Under the pieces are notes generated by a model, which was not told the DNA's origin, made no database searches, and saw nothing but the letters and a program-made list of their open reading frames with translations. The translations under genes and the position numbers were made by a program. DNA of 64,000 nt from Palsa-504 sp963769715 (GTDB lineage Bacteria; Actinomycetota; Actinomycetes; Streptosporangiales; Streptosporangiaceae), in the NCBI GenBank assembly GCA_963769715.1, contig CAVYNE010000035.1:1-64000 (forward strand). Direction: 5' to 3'. Below are positions 1 to 8,641 of the stretch, piece by piece (position 1 is the stretch's first letter; each line of letters starts with the position of its first letter).

Positions 1-317
1 GGTGATCAGCTATCCGGCCGGTAGCGGCGATGTGTCACCCGCCAGCGAGATGGGACCGGCGGTTCGCCACGACCTAGGGGCCACCTGGCCGGGTTACGTG
101 AGCATCATGGTGTGGCTGGGGCGGGGTCGTCAACCGGGGTGGGGCGGGGCGCTGGTGTTCAGTCGCCAGGGCTGCCCACGGACCGACCTGGGCGGGCCGA
201 ACTAATCAACTTGAGGATGCGCGGGGCTGTGCAGGCCGGGAAGCTGGTGGGCAGCGGTGGCCTGGTCTGCGTGGCCGGACACGGAGTGACCGGGCTGCCG
301 GTCAGGGAGGAGCGTTC
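1..317. other. Intergenic, no gene seen
   Basis: No reading frame here has recognisable protein similarity or actinomycete codon bias on either strand. The last 20 bases hold a purine-rich ribosome binding site (GGGAGGAG) for the gene at 318. The upstream part of the window edge may contain the end of an unseen gene, but I cannot support one. Confidence 0.5.
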
Positions 318-1173
318 ATGGACGCGAGGGTGACGGCTGCGGCTGCGGGCACGATCGACGTCGGCGGCGATCTGACGGCGAACCGGATGGGATTCGGCGC
401 CATGCGCATTACCGGCCCGGGTATCTGGGGTGAACCACCGGACCGGTACCGGGCCAAAGCCGCGCTGCGGCGGGCCGTGGAGCTCGAGGTCAACTTCATC
501 GACACCGCGGACTCCTACGGCCCGGAGGTCAGCGAGAGGCTGATCGCCGAGACCCTGTACCCGTATCCCGAAGATCTGATCATCGCGACCAAGGGCGGCT
601 TGGCGCGGCCGGGCCCGGGGCGGTGGGAGCCCGACGGGCGACCGGAGCACCTGCGGCGCGCCTGCGAGGGCAGCCTGGCCCGGCTGCGGCTGGACATGAT
701 AGACCTCTACCAGTTCCACCGGCCCGACCCCAAGGTGCCGATCGCCGAGTCGATCGGCGCGCTGGCCGAGCTGAAGGCCGAGGGCAAGATCCGCCACGTC
801 GGGGTGTCGAACTTTACCGAGGACCAGCTCAGGGAGGCGGAGCGGGTTACCCCGATAGTGTCGCTGCAGAACCGCTACAACGTGACCGACCGGTCCTCCG
901 AATCGCTGGTCGACCTGTGCGACCAGGAGATGCTGGTCTTCCTGCCCTGGGCGCCCATCCAGGAGGCCGAGGACAAGCCGCGCGGTCCTCGAGGCCGCCG
1001 CACACCACGGCGTGAGCCTGCGCCAGGTGGTGCTGGCCTGGCTGCTGGCCCGGTCACCGCAGATCCTGCCGATCCCAGGCTCGAGCTCCCCGGAGCACGT
1101 CGAGGAGAACGTGGCGGCCGCGAGCCTCGAGCTGAGCCCGGACGAGATCCGCGCGATCACCAAGGGCGCGTGA
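318..1173 (+). pseudogene. Aldo/keto reductase, frameshifted
   Basis: NAD(P)H-dependent aldo/keto reductase that would reduce small aldehydes or ketones in the cytoplasm. The ATG at 318 follows GGGAGGAG. The catalytic tetrad is visible as Asp62 and Tyr67 (TADSYGP), Lys92 (ATKGG) and His134 (YQFHRPD), followed by the GVSNF strand. After codon 221 (near 981) the frame is lost. The family C-terminus (LRQVVLAWLLARSP, IPGSSSPEHVEEN) continues in the next frame from 982 and stops at TGA 1171-1173, so a one-base gain or two-base loss lies at about 975-985. Frame-corrected length is about 285 residues, normal for small AKRs. The uncorrected frame would run to 1223 and abut the next gene. This may be real decay or a sequencing error. 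Confidence 0.85.
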
Positions 1174-1222
1174 TGCTGGGCCGGCGGGTACCGGTAGCAA
1201 CCACGCGGGAGGGGCTGAGCTG

Positions 1223-2368
1223 ATGATCACGGCGGAGACGGTTAACCGCATCCTCGAGTTCCACGGAAACGGCCTGCCGGTGGTCTCCCTCTACGGCCGC
1301 ATCGATCCGGGTGCGAGCCCGAGGGAGGTGCACACCCGGATGATGAGCCTGCTGGACCAGGTCCGCCCGCTAGCCAAGGACCAGACGCTCGAGCACCAGT
1401 CCCGCCTGTCGGTGCGCGCTGACATCGAGCGCATCAAGGAGGCGGTCGACAGCAACCGCTGGCCGCCCGGCGCGGTCGCCATCTTCTCCTGTTCCGGCCG
1501 TGACCTGTACGAGGAGGTACCGCTGCCGCGGCGGGTGCGCGAGCAGGTCATCGTGGACGCAACCCCGTTCGCCCGTCCCATGCTGGCGGTGCTCAGCGAA
1601 TATCACCGCGCCTGCGTCCTGGTGATCAACAAGGCGTCGGCCCGCGTCTGGGAGATCGACCAGGACGAGATGCGCGAGGTGACCAAGTTCAAGGATCCGG
1701 TGCTCCGCAAGCCGGATTACGCGGCCAATCTCGCCGAGGACCGGGTACGCAACAAGGAAGAAGAGCTAGTCAAGAAGCACTACCGCCGGGCGGTGAAGGT
1801 GCTGGAGGACCTGCAGCAGACCGACGGGTACGACATCGTGATCATCGGCGGGCACGAGTACGAGGTGCCGGAATTCATCCAGATCCTGCCGAACGACCTG
1901 CGCAATCGCGTGGCCGGAACGTTCAGCGTGGACCCGGCCACCGCGCCGCTGGCCGAGATACGCAGCAGCGCCAGCTCCATCCTGGAGCGTTACGAGCGCG
2001 AGGAGGAGCTGCGGCTGGTTTCCGAGGTGTTCGAGAAAGCCGCGATGGGCCAGCCCGCCGCGCTCGGCCTGGAGAGCTGCCTGCAGGCGGCCCCGGTGGC
2101 CGCGATCAAGACACTGCTGGTGCTCCAGGGCGCGATCGCGCCCGGCGTGGTGTGTGACGAGTCCCGCTGGCTGGCGGCCTCGGGGGACATCTGCCCGGTG
2201 TGCGGGAACCCGACCCGCCGTACGCCCGACGTCATCGACGAGCTCGTCGCGGTCGTGATCGACGAGGGCGGCTCGGCCAGGCATGTCGAGGCCGATACCA
2301 AGCTCAGCGAGTACCTGGTGGCAGCGGAGCTGCGGTTCCCGCTGCCACCGTCAGCAGTCAGCCCGTGA
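1223..2368 (+). CDS. baeRF10-like protein (eRF1/Vms1-related)
   Basis: A 381-residue protein that I assign to the bacterial archaeo-eukaryotic release-factor-like (baeRF) group, probably family 10. That group is related to the peptidyl-tRNA cleaving domain of eRF1 and Vms1 and is predicted to act on stalled ribosomes; no function is proven for this protein. Supporting features are the central segment CVLVINKASARVWEI, a charged helical stretch rich in Lys/Glu around residues 170-200, the IIGGHEYEVPEF segment, and a C-terminal Cys cluster (Cys near residue 312, then CPVCG) resembling a zinc ribbon. The start is the ATG at 1223, 50 bases after the frame-corrected AKR stop. It lies in a co-directional run with AKR, FMN reductase and DsbA-like genes, which suggests a stress or dormancy regulon (inference). 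Confidence 0.7.
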   Translation: MITAETVNRILEFHGNGLPVVSLYGRIDPGASPREVHTRMMSLLDQVRPLAKDQTLEHQSRLSVRADIERIKEAVDSNRWPPGAVAIFSCSGRDLYEEVPLPRRVREQVIVDATPFARPMLAVLSEYHRACVLVINKASARVWEIDQDEMREVTKFKDPVLRKPDYAANLAEDRVRNKEEELVKKHYRRAVKVLEDLQQTDGYDIVIIGGHEYEVPEFIQILPNDLRNRVAGTFSVDPATAPLAEIRSSASSILERYEREEELRLVSEVFEKAAMGQPAALGLESCLQAAPVAAIKTLLVLQGAIAPGVVCDESRWLAASGDICPVCGNPTRRTPDVIDELVAVVIDEGGSARHVEADTKLSEYLVAAELRFPLPPSAVSP

Positions 2369-2402
2369 CCCGTGGGCACGGGCAGTCATCAGGGAGGCAC
2401 CG

Positions 2403-3032
2403 ATGCCGGGCGTAATAGGACTAGGCGGGTCCCTGCGAGCCGCTTCCACCAGCCGGGCGGCGCTGCAGGTGACGCTGGACGGAGCGGCGGCGGCGGGCGC
2501 GGCGACCCGGCTGCTGTGGGTCCGCGACCTGGACCTGCCGCTGTACACGGCAGAGCATTCAATCCCGCGGTCCGCGCGGGAGCTCGCGGACACCGTCTAT
2601 TCCTGCGACGCGATGATATGGAGCAGCCCGACCTACCACGGCTCGATCAGCGGCTCGTTCAAGAACGTCCTGGACTGGCTGATCCTGCTGGCCGAGCGTG
2701 ATCCGCCGTATCTGACGAACAAGCCGATCGGGCTTGTGGCCACGGCAGGCGGGGTGCAGGGGCTGCAGGCGGTCAACTCGATGGAGTTCATCGTCCGGGC
2801 GCTGCGCGGCTGGGCCGTGCCCCTCGTCATGCCAGTGGCGCAGTCATGGCAGTCGTTCGACCCCGATGGCCGCCTTACCGACGAAGCGGTGGCCGCGCAG
2901 TTGCGCGCCCTCGGCGCTGAGGTCGTCCGCGCGGCACGCCAGTTCCAGGCGGAGGGCACCTGCGACTACGCGGGACAGTACGGGCCCAATGGCAGCGGGC
3001 AGCGGGCCGTTTCCAGCTCCGCCGTGCTGTGA
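2403..3032 (+). CDS. NADPH-dependent FMN reductase family protein
   Basis: A 209-residue flavodoxin-fold reductase of the SsuE/chromate-reductase type that uses NAD(P)H to reduce FMN or quinone-like acceptors. The phosphate-binding loop GGSLRAASTS follows the first strand. The flavin-contacting loop SSPTYHGSISGSFKN is at about residues 77-91, and the family strand-loop GLVATAGG follows. The ATG at 2403 is preceded by GGGAGGCACCG; the frame is open further upstream but only overlaps the preceding gene. It starts 34 bases after the baeRF-like stop, so the two are probably co-transcribed. Confidence 0.85.
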   Translation: MPGVIGLGGSLRAASTSRAALQVTLDGAAAAGAATRLLWVRDLDLPLYTAEHSIPRSARELADTVYSCDAMIWSSPTYHGSISGSFKNVLDWLILLAERDPPYLTNKPIGLVATAGGVQGLQAVNSMEFIVRALRGWAVPLVMPVAQSWQSFDPDGRLTDEAVAAQLRALGAEVVRAARQFQAEGTCDYAGQYGPNGSGQRAVSSSAVL

Positions 3033-3063
3033 GGTTACCGCCCGGGAGAGGGGAAGAGCCATC

Positions 3064-3306
3064 ATGAGCACCGCCCAGCCACAGGCCGCGATCCGGGAAG
3101 AACTCCGGCTCGTGGAGGAAGACCTGGCGCGGATCCGGGAAACGGCGGCCGACCTGCGGCGGCGTATCGGCGAGCGCGCGGACTACCCGACCGACCCGGC
3201 GGAGCTGTCTGCCTTGATCGAAGAGGCCGAGGAGCAGGAGTTCTTGGCCGACGAGCTCGAAGCCAGGCGCGAGGAACTGCTGCGCCGCCTCGGGAGCTCA
3301 CCATGA
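3064..3306 (+). CDS. Small coiled-coil hypothetical protein
   Basis: An 80-residue, highly charged protein that I do not recognise. About 75% of it is predicted helix: EELRLVEEDLARIRETAADL and a second helix (LSALIEEAEEQEFLADELEA) joined by a short PTDPAE turn, giving an antiparallel coiled-coil hairpin. It has no signal peptide, membrane segment or Cys. The ATG at 3064 follows GGGAGAGGGGAAGAG. Its stop overlaps the next start by 4 bases (ATGA), so it is translationally coupled to the DsbA-like gene. Its composition fits a small cytoplasmic adaptor or oligomerisation module. Confidence 0.6.
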   Translation: MSTAQPQAAIREELRLVEEDLARIRETAADLRRRIGERADYPTDPAELSALIEEAEEQEFLADELEARREELLRRLGSSP

Positions 3307-4042
3307 ATGTGACCGTTTACGGGGACTTCAACTCCCTCCTCAGCTATCTGGCCAGCCAGCGGGCTGACTGGCTGGTCCGGACCGCCACGGCGGAGATCGA
3401 CTGGCGGGCCGTGGAGCACTGCCGCCAGATGCCGGTCACTGGCATCCGGTCAGACCCAGGCGACTCGGGCTGGCAACGGGAGCTAGCGGAGACCGGAGCG
3501 CTCGCCCTGCCTGGCGAGCGACTGCCCGCCGCGCCGCCGCCGGTGGTGAGCAACACCAGGGCGTCGGTCGCCGCCTACGCCGAGGCGGTCACCGATGGCG
3601 TCGAGGACGAACTGCGGCGCCGCCTGTTCGAGGCGATCTGGGTGCAGAGGCGCAATCTGAGCGGCCCATACGACGTGCGGGGGGTGATTGCCGAGGTGAT
3701 GTGGCCTACCGAACCTATCTACTTTCACCTGATGAGCCCCGACCTGCCCGATCCGATCCTCCATGACCCCGACCCAATGCGGATCGTGCGCCGGGAAGGC
3801 GGGACGGTCACGCCCACGGCGGGCCCCTGACCACCACCGGACACCAGCGAATCCAGCAATGGCGGCAGCGCTGGCTGGCGCTGCCCCAGCAGGTCATCCC
3901 GGCGGTGGTCAGCCCGTCCGGCACCGCCCATTTCGGCGCTGACGGGCTCCGCTTCCTAGCCGGGATCGCGGGTTCACCCGCCATCGCCCGTGATACCGCG
4001 CCACGGCTGCCCGGCGGGCACGCCGCGGGCGTATCGCCATGA
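3303..4042 (+). pseudogene. DsbA-family thioredoxin-fold protein, frameshifted
   Basis: A DsbA/FrnE-like thioredoxin-fold protein. It opens with VYGDFNSLLSYLASQRAD, where most homologues have a Cys-Pro-Tyr-type active site; here that position reads NSLLSY, so the redox Cys is missing. The first frame stops at 3830 after about 165 genuine residues. The family tail (HGGPLTT, then WRQRWLALP, then GADGLRFLAGIA) continues in another frame from about 3809 to TGA 4040-4042, so one frameshift lies between 3795 and 3809. The recovered tail then meets the truncated hydrolase on the other strand, so the end may also be artificial. Coupled to the coiled-coil gene by ATGA. Confidence 0.65.
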
Positions 4043-4523
4043 CCACGCCTCCTCCGCACAGGTCAGCGACCGCGTCGAAGCCGATTACCCGGGATGCGGC
4101 CAGCAGCGCGTGACGGCCGCCCGAGCACGTGCCTATGATGCCGACTTTGCCGTTGCTCAAAGGCAGGGCCTTCAGCCACCTGAGCGCGGCGCCGCAGTCG
4201 GCCACGACGCTGTCGTCGCGGACACCGCCTCGCGACCGCGCCACGGCGGCGATGTCATCGGGTGCACCGTGGCCGAGGCGGCAGTACAGGTCCGGGCAGA
4301 TCACGCTGTACCCGTGGCGCGCGAGCCGCTCTGAGAATTCCCGGTAGAACTCATCCCAGCCGGGCATGTGGTGCACCGCCACGATCCCCGGTACTGCTGT
4401 GGTCGACTCGGTTGCGATCGGCCTGGCGAAGTAGGCGTGAATTTCATCGCCATAACCGCCCGCATAGGTGATCACCTCTGCCTTGATGCCAAGGCGGGCG
4501 TCCGTACAAAACGAATTCCACAT
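4040..4523 (-). pseudogene. Dienelactone hydrolase, C-terminally truncated
   Basis: The N-terminal two thirds of a dienelactone hydrolase family alpha/beta hydrolase. The nucleophile elbow GTCSGGR has Cys133 and the oxyanion region is VAVHHMPGW. Similarity to the two intact DLH genes at 61 and 63 kb stops near residue 161 (DLCGGGVV), at about position 4040. Beyond that the frame runs on as nonsense to 3909. The catalytic Asp and His are therefore absent and the product cannot be active. The junction coincides with the 3' end of the DsbA-like remnant, suggesting a deletion that joined two genes tail to tail. Confidence 0.8.
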
Positions 4524-4559
4524 GGCTAATGCGGATTTCTAGTGCGCCCAGCAGGATGG

Positions 4560-4748
4560 GAGGTGACACCATGACCTAGCGCCATGGTGTTTCGTCGTGT
4601 CCGTAAGCTCGTCGCCGCTTGCCGGTGAAAGTCCGGTCCGGGTCGCTGCCAGTGAGGAGGCCCGGTAGCAGGCTGGCGGCTCGGTCTGGAAACGGGCCGG
4701 GTCGGAGCCCAGCGTCAAAGGCCCTCTAAGTGCTCGCGCAGAAACTAC
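4560..4748 (+). ncRNA. Group II intron domain I remnant (5' part)
   Basis: The stretch contains blocks I associate with bacterial group II intron domain I: GGTGAAAGTCCGG, GAGGCCCGGTAGC, CCCAGCGTCAAAGG and a run of G/C-rich paired segments. It encodes no protein. The element is broken by the IS that follows, and matching intron-like sequence resumes on its far side. The identification rests on recalled motif similarity, so covariance-model scanning is needed. Confidence 0.45.
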
Positions 4749-6048
4749 AGGGCGTTGTCCGAATAATCCCCTGGTCGTTTGTGGTATGTCGAATGGATGC
4801 TGACTGACGCGGAGATAGCCGCCCGATACGTCAAGATCCGGCCGTACCTCGATGAGCGTCAGCGGCGATTGTGGCTGGGGGTGGAGGCGCAGGCGCTGGG
4901 CCGGGCCGGGGTCGGGCTGGTGGCGCGGGCGACGGGGTCCGATGTCAAGACCGTGCGCAGGGGTCGTGACGAGGTTGAGGCCGGCCTGGAGCCGGACGGG
5001 AGGGTGCGCGGCCCGGGCGGCGGGAGGCCCTCGGTGACCGACCTCGACGCCGGGGTACTGCCTGCGCTGGAAGCGCTGGTCGATCCGGCGACCAGGGGCG
5101 ACCCCATGTCACCGCTGCGCTGGACGACGAAGTCGACCGCCCATCTGGCCGGCGAGCTGACCAGGCAGGGTCACGCGGTGACGGCGCGGACCGTGGCCAG
5201 CCTGCTGGCCGGGGCCGGGTACAGCCTGCAGGGCAACGCCAAGACGGTGGAGGGGAAGCAGCACCCCGACCGTGACGCCCAGTTCCGGTACATCAACGCC
5301 CAGGTCACAGTGTTCCAGGACGACGGCAGCCCGGTGATCAGCGTGGACGCCAAGAAGAAGGAGAATGTCGGGAACTTCAGGAACGGCGGCGCGGAATGGG
5401 CACTGGCCGGGCAGCCCGAGCGGGTCAGCGTCCACGACTTCGCTGACGAGGAGCTGGGCAAGGCGGTGCCCTACGGAATCTACGACCTGACCGCGAACAC
5501 CGGCTGGGTCAACGTCGGCACCGACCACGACACCGGCGCGTTCGCCGTCGCCTCGATCCGCTCCTGGTGGAACGGACTCGGCCAGGCGGCCTACCCGCAC
5601 GCCCGGCGGCTGCTGATCACCGCTGACTCCGGCGGGTCCAACGGCTCACGGCTGCGGCTGTGGAAGACCGAACTGGCCGCCTTCGCCGCAGAAGCCGGCC
5701 TGGACATCACCGTGCTGCACCTGCCACCGGGAACCAGCAAATGGAACAAAATAGAACACCGGCTGTTCTCCGCGATCACCATGAACTGGCGGGGACGCCC
5801 GCTGGTCTCCCACGAAGTCATCATCGAGACCATCAGCGCGGTCACCACCAGGACCGGCCTGAAGGTCACCGCGGTCCTGGACACCAGCATCTACCCAAAG
5901 GGCATCAGGATCCCGGACAAGGACATGAAGGCATTCGAGGCCCGGCACCTCCAGCGCCACGAGTTTCACGGCAACTGGAACTACACCATCCCAGCAGAAC
6001 CGCCCGGCGAAACGACACGCCCGAATGAAGGGAATTAATTATTGCGCG
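4749..6048 (+). mobile_element. ISAzo13-type insertion sequence
   Basis: An approximately 1.3 kb IS containing one full transposase. The left end begins near GTTGTCCGAATAATCCCC and the right end near AATTAATTATTGCGCG. Read inward they share an imperfect GNCCNAATAAT-like core, so the inverted repeats are weak and the exact ends are uncertain by several bases. It interrupts intron-like RNA sequence on both flanks. Confidence 0.6.
4797..6038 (+). CDS. ISAzo13 family transposase
   Basis: A 413-residue DDE transposase, full length for the family. An N-terminal helix-turn-helix lies at about residues 15-60 (LDERQRRLWLGVEAQALG). The RNase-H-like core has VISVDAKKKENVG (first Asp), LLITADSGGSNGSR (second Asp) and STGKWNKIEH-like TSKWNKIEHRLFS (final Glu). 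The start at 4797 (MLTDAEIAARY) matches the usual family N-terminus better than the in-frame start 18 bases upstream. The frame is uninterrupted, so this IS may still be active, unlike most elements nearby. Confidence 0.85.
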   Translation: MLTDAEIAARYVKIRPYLDERQRRLWLGVEAQALGRAGVGLVARATGSDVKTVRRGRDEVEAGLEPDGRVRGPGGGRPSVTDLDAGVLPALEALVDPATRGDPMSPLRWTTKSTAHLAGELTRQGHAVTARTVASLLAGAGYSLQGNAKTVEGKQHPDRDAQFRYINAQVTVFQDDGSPVISVDAKKKENVGNFRNGGAEWALAGQPERVSVHDFADEELGKAVPYGIYDLTANTGWVNVGTDHDTGAFAVASIRSWWNGLGQAAYPHARRLLITADSGGSNGSRLRLWKTELAAFAAEAGLDITVLHLPPGTSKWNKIEHRLFSAITMNWRGRPLVSHEVIIETISAVTTRTGLKVTAVLDTSIYPKGIRIPDKDMKAFEARHLQRHEFHGNWNYTIPAEPPGETTRPNEGN

Positions 6049-6345
6049 AGCGCTAAAGGGGAGCGACGATGCGGTCCGTAGCATGACGCGAAGCCTGCGG
6101 CGTCGTTAAGAGTCCTGCCCGTGTGGGCGGGGTGCAGGGAGTGCCGAGCCTTTGGATCGGGGTGAAGGCCATAGAAGCGGTGTAGAGCCTGGAAGCGCAG
6201 CCGTGAGGGACTCCCCGGCGTAGGGGGCGCGGAACGCATCGAGAGTGGCGGCGGGAACTGGGGAGGCCCTCCCCGGCCCGGCAGCCTGCGGATTTCTGCT
6301 GCCGGAGCGTGGCGTCCTATAACCGGTGACCCCGGGAAGCCACAT
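6049..6345 (+). ncRNA. Group II intron domain I remnant (3' part)
   Basis: Continuation of the intron-like RNA after the IS: GGAGCGACGATGCGGTCCGT, AAGCCTGCGGCGTCG, GTGCCGAGCC, CCATAGAAGCGGTG and CGCGGAACGCATCG. No reverse transcriptase follows, so this copy has lost its maturase and 3' domains. Without a partner in trans it cannot splice or move. The antisense frame across this region is a compositional shadow. Confidence 0.45.
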
Positions 6346-6804
6346 CCACAGACTGGATAGTTGACGCCGGCCGCCATGTCCACGGGATCGCCAGGAGACC
6401 TCTCGTCCGATTGGCTGGCCGCCGCAGTCGGCGACGTCCTGCCGATGAAGCCTGCTCCGGCGGGCCCAGCTGTCCGTCTGGCATGGCTGGTTGCGACGGG
6501 CTCTTGCCATCCTCAAGGCAGGGCCCGTCGTTCACGTCCGACTCGTTTCGACATACACGGCTTCAGGAAGCCGGAAAGCTGTCCAGGGACCGTACACCAC
6601 AGGAGTAACGCGATGCTCGGCCGCGACAAGGAATGGGGGAGATACTCAGCGTTCTGCGCCGCGCCATAGACGGGCAGGGAGGTGTGGTCCTGGTTATTTA
6701 GCCCTTCGGGAGCCCGCCGCATAGGTCAACCATCCACTCGGGGGATGCGGACCCATCGGTGCAGCGGTGAGGCTGAGCTACGAGCATGGAAGGAGGTGCA
6801 GCCT
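6346..6804. other. Intergenic, upstream of whiB-like gene
   Basis: No supported gene. The sequence contains remnants I cannot identify. Just before the next gene there is a strong ribosome binding site (AAGGAGGTG at about 6790-6798). The whiB promoter must lie within the last 150 bases, but no clear -35/-10 pair stands out. Confidence 0.4.
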
Positions 6805-6810
6805 GTGGTG

Positions 6811-7161
6811 ATGACCGATTGGCGCTGCCACGCGCGGTCCTACGCGCAGTGTGAGCCGAGCGAGTTGACCGACGGGGAACTGGCCGGGCGGGTATACCGG
6901 CAGGCCCGGTGCGCCAGTTCATGCCTCGATCCTGACGAGTGGTTCCCCCTCGCCCTGGACGCAGCGAAGGCGCGGGACCAGGCGGCCAACGCCATCGCGA
7001 TCTGCACCGACTGCCCGGTCCGCGCGGATTGCCTGGAACTGTCGCTGCGGCACCCGTTCGATATTGGCGCCTACGGGGTGTGGGGCGGGCTGGTCGAAGG
7101 GGAACGCCGAGCGTTTCGGCGCCAATGGCTAGCGGGTACCCGCGTCACCGAGTTCCTCTAG
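6811..7161 (+). CDS. WhiB-like iron-sulfur transcription factor
   Basis: A 116-residue WhiB-family protein, a [4Fe-4S] actinobacterial regulator that usually binds the primary sigma factor. The four cluster ligands are Cys38 (CLDPDEWFP), Cys65, Cys68 and Cys74 (CTDCPVRADC). The family turn GVWGG follows, then a basic C-terminal tail (ERRAFRRQW) of the kind that contacts DNA. The ATG at 6811 is preceded by two in-frame GTG codons and AAGGAGGTG, so the start could be 6805. Two extra Cys (6, 14) lie before the cluster motif. It is isolated among mobile elements, so it may have moved with them. Confidence 0.85.
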   Translation: MTDWRCHARSYAQCEPSELTDGELAGRVYRQARCASSCLDPDEWFPLALDAAKARDQAANAIAICTDCPVRADCLELSLRHPFDIGAYGVWGGLVEGERRAFRRQWLAGTRVTEFL

Positions 7162-7189
7162 ACGTTCATCTAGGTCGGCAGCCGGTCCG

Positions 7190-7900
7190 GTTTAGCGTCG
7201 GCGCCAGCCCGGCCGGCGCAGTGTCGGTCCGCAGGACTGAGAAGCCGTCAGCCTGGGCATGGCCGTGCTGGTCGACTGCCGCGTGCCGACCGGGTGGGGC
7301 TCTGCCGTCAACACCGCGAACGTCGCTCCCGGCCGAGCATGACCTGCCTTTTTCCACCTGGAGCCTGGCTAAGCTGGCGGAGTTCCTGGTGGCCGAGGGG
7401 GTGGTCGACGACATCAGCCACGAGGGCCTGCGGGTCCTGCTCCGCCAGGAGGGCGTCACCTTTCAGCGCCTGAAGACGTGGAAGTCGTCGAAGGACCCGC
7501 GGTATGCGGAGAAGAAGGCGCGGGCCGAGCAGCTGTACGCGATCGCCGACCGGGAAGCGGTCCCGGAGGACGGCGATCCGGAGGTGATCTTCTGCGTTGA
7601 TGAGTTCGGGCCGCTGAACCTGCAGCCCCGGCCCGGGCGGCAGTGGGCTGCGATCGGCGGCAAGGGCAAAGAGCCGGGCCGGGCGCCGCGTCCGCGGATG
7701 CGCGCGACTTACACCCGCAAAGCCAGGGTCCGGCACCTGTTCGCCGCCTGCGAGCTGGGTGAGGACAAGCTGTACGGGCACATCAAGCCGCGCAAGACCC
7801 GGGCCCGGTTCCTGGAGTTCTGCCGCTACCTGCGCTCCCTCTACCCGGTTACCAGCCGCATCGCGATCATCTGCGACAACTTCAGCCTATCGGCGGAACA
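7190..7900 (+). pseudogene. IS630-type transposase remnant
   Basis: Part of an IS630-family DDE transposase. The conserved stretch begins at about 7340 (LPFSTWSLAKLAEFL) and runs through VIFCVDEFGPLNLQP (first catalytic Asp), the basic linker, GHIKPRKTRARFLEF and AIICDNFS (second Asp). Similarity ends at about 7895 where the family should read on into the His/Glu-containing C-terminus. The N-terminal helix-turn-helix domain is also missing. With both ends gone it cannot transpose. The frame upstream of 7190 only shadows the WhiB gene. Confidence 0.75.
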
Positions 7901-8094
7901 CGGTGCGCGCATCACCGGGCCGGGCCCGGGGCATGCACGGGCGGAGAGGGTGCGCCTGGCGGCGGTTGCCGGACCGGGCTGCATGTGTGCTGCCGAGCCC
8001 GGGGTCGTAGGCGTCCAGGACCTGCGGCGTCACCCTCGATCACGTGGCGTGACCGCTGACCCCGGTCGTGCGCGCGAGTAACCGCCTCTTGGTA
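7901..8094. other. Spacer before group II intron
   Basis: No gene supported. The GC-rich sequence between the broken IS630 transposase and the presumed intron 5' end includes short imperfect inverted repeats, which would suit a class C intron that inserts after hairpins. That is only a suggestion. Confidence 0.3.
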
Positions 8095-8641
8095 GTGCGT
8101 CCTGAAAGGGGAGTGAGGCGATGTAGAAGGTCGCCGGCATGAACCGTGCTGTGCCAGTGATGGAGGTAGGTCCTCCGGGTTCGCCGTGCAGGCGGGGAGC
8201 CCAAACCACCGCAAGCTGCGCTGGTTAAGAGCCGGGGTGGTGAGCGTTGCGGAAAAGGCCCGCTGTCAGCGGGTCAGGTGTGCGACGAGAAGACGAACGT
8301 GTGTGAACCACTGCTGACGCATCGATAGGCGGAACGATGGCATCAAAACCGGGGAGGTACCGAGTTCCCGGGACAAAGGCACGCCGTGCTGGCGTGCCCT
8401 CAGCCAGGGGGCGGCCTGCGTGCTGCCCTGGCGGTGCCCGGTGTAGAGGTGGCGTGAGCTCGTCGCGGGCGCTGGCATGGAACAGGAGAACCTGTCGCCC
8501 CGATAGCGGCGGCCAGGTGCCAGGGGTGACCCGGCCCGGGCCGCGAGAGGGAGGACCGCGAGCGGCGGACACCGCGAGCGGCAGAGTACCGATGCGGGGC
8601 ACAGGGGCGGGACGGCTCATAGTAGCGGGGAAGGTCCTGTA
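8095..8641 (+). ncRNA. Group II intron 5' domains (I-III)
   Basis: Non-coding leader of a group II intron whose maturase starts at 8642. It begins with the consensus-like GTGCG at 8095 (an alternative GTGCG is at 8068). It carries long paired blocks, for example GGAGGTAGGTCCTCC and a repeated GCGAGCGGC motif at about 8553-8582. Domain V and VI equivalents are present 5.7 kb downstream at 14315-14387, beyond the insertions. Class assignment needs folding. Confidence 0.6.

Noticed and set aside
3909..4039. C-terminal continuation of the truncated hydrolase frame
   Set aside because: Sequence after residue 161 is the antisense of the DsbA-like tail and not hydrolase-like.
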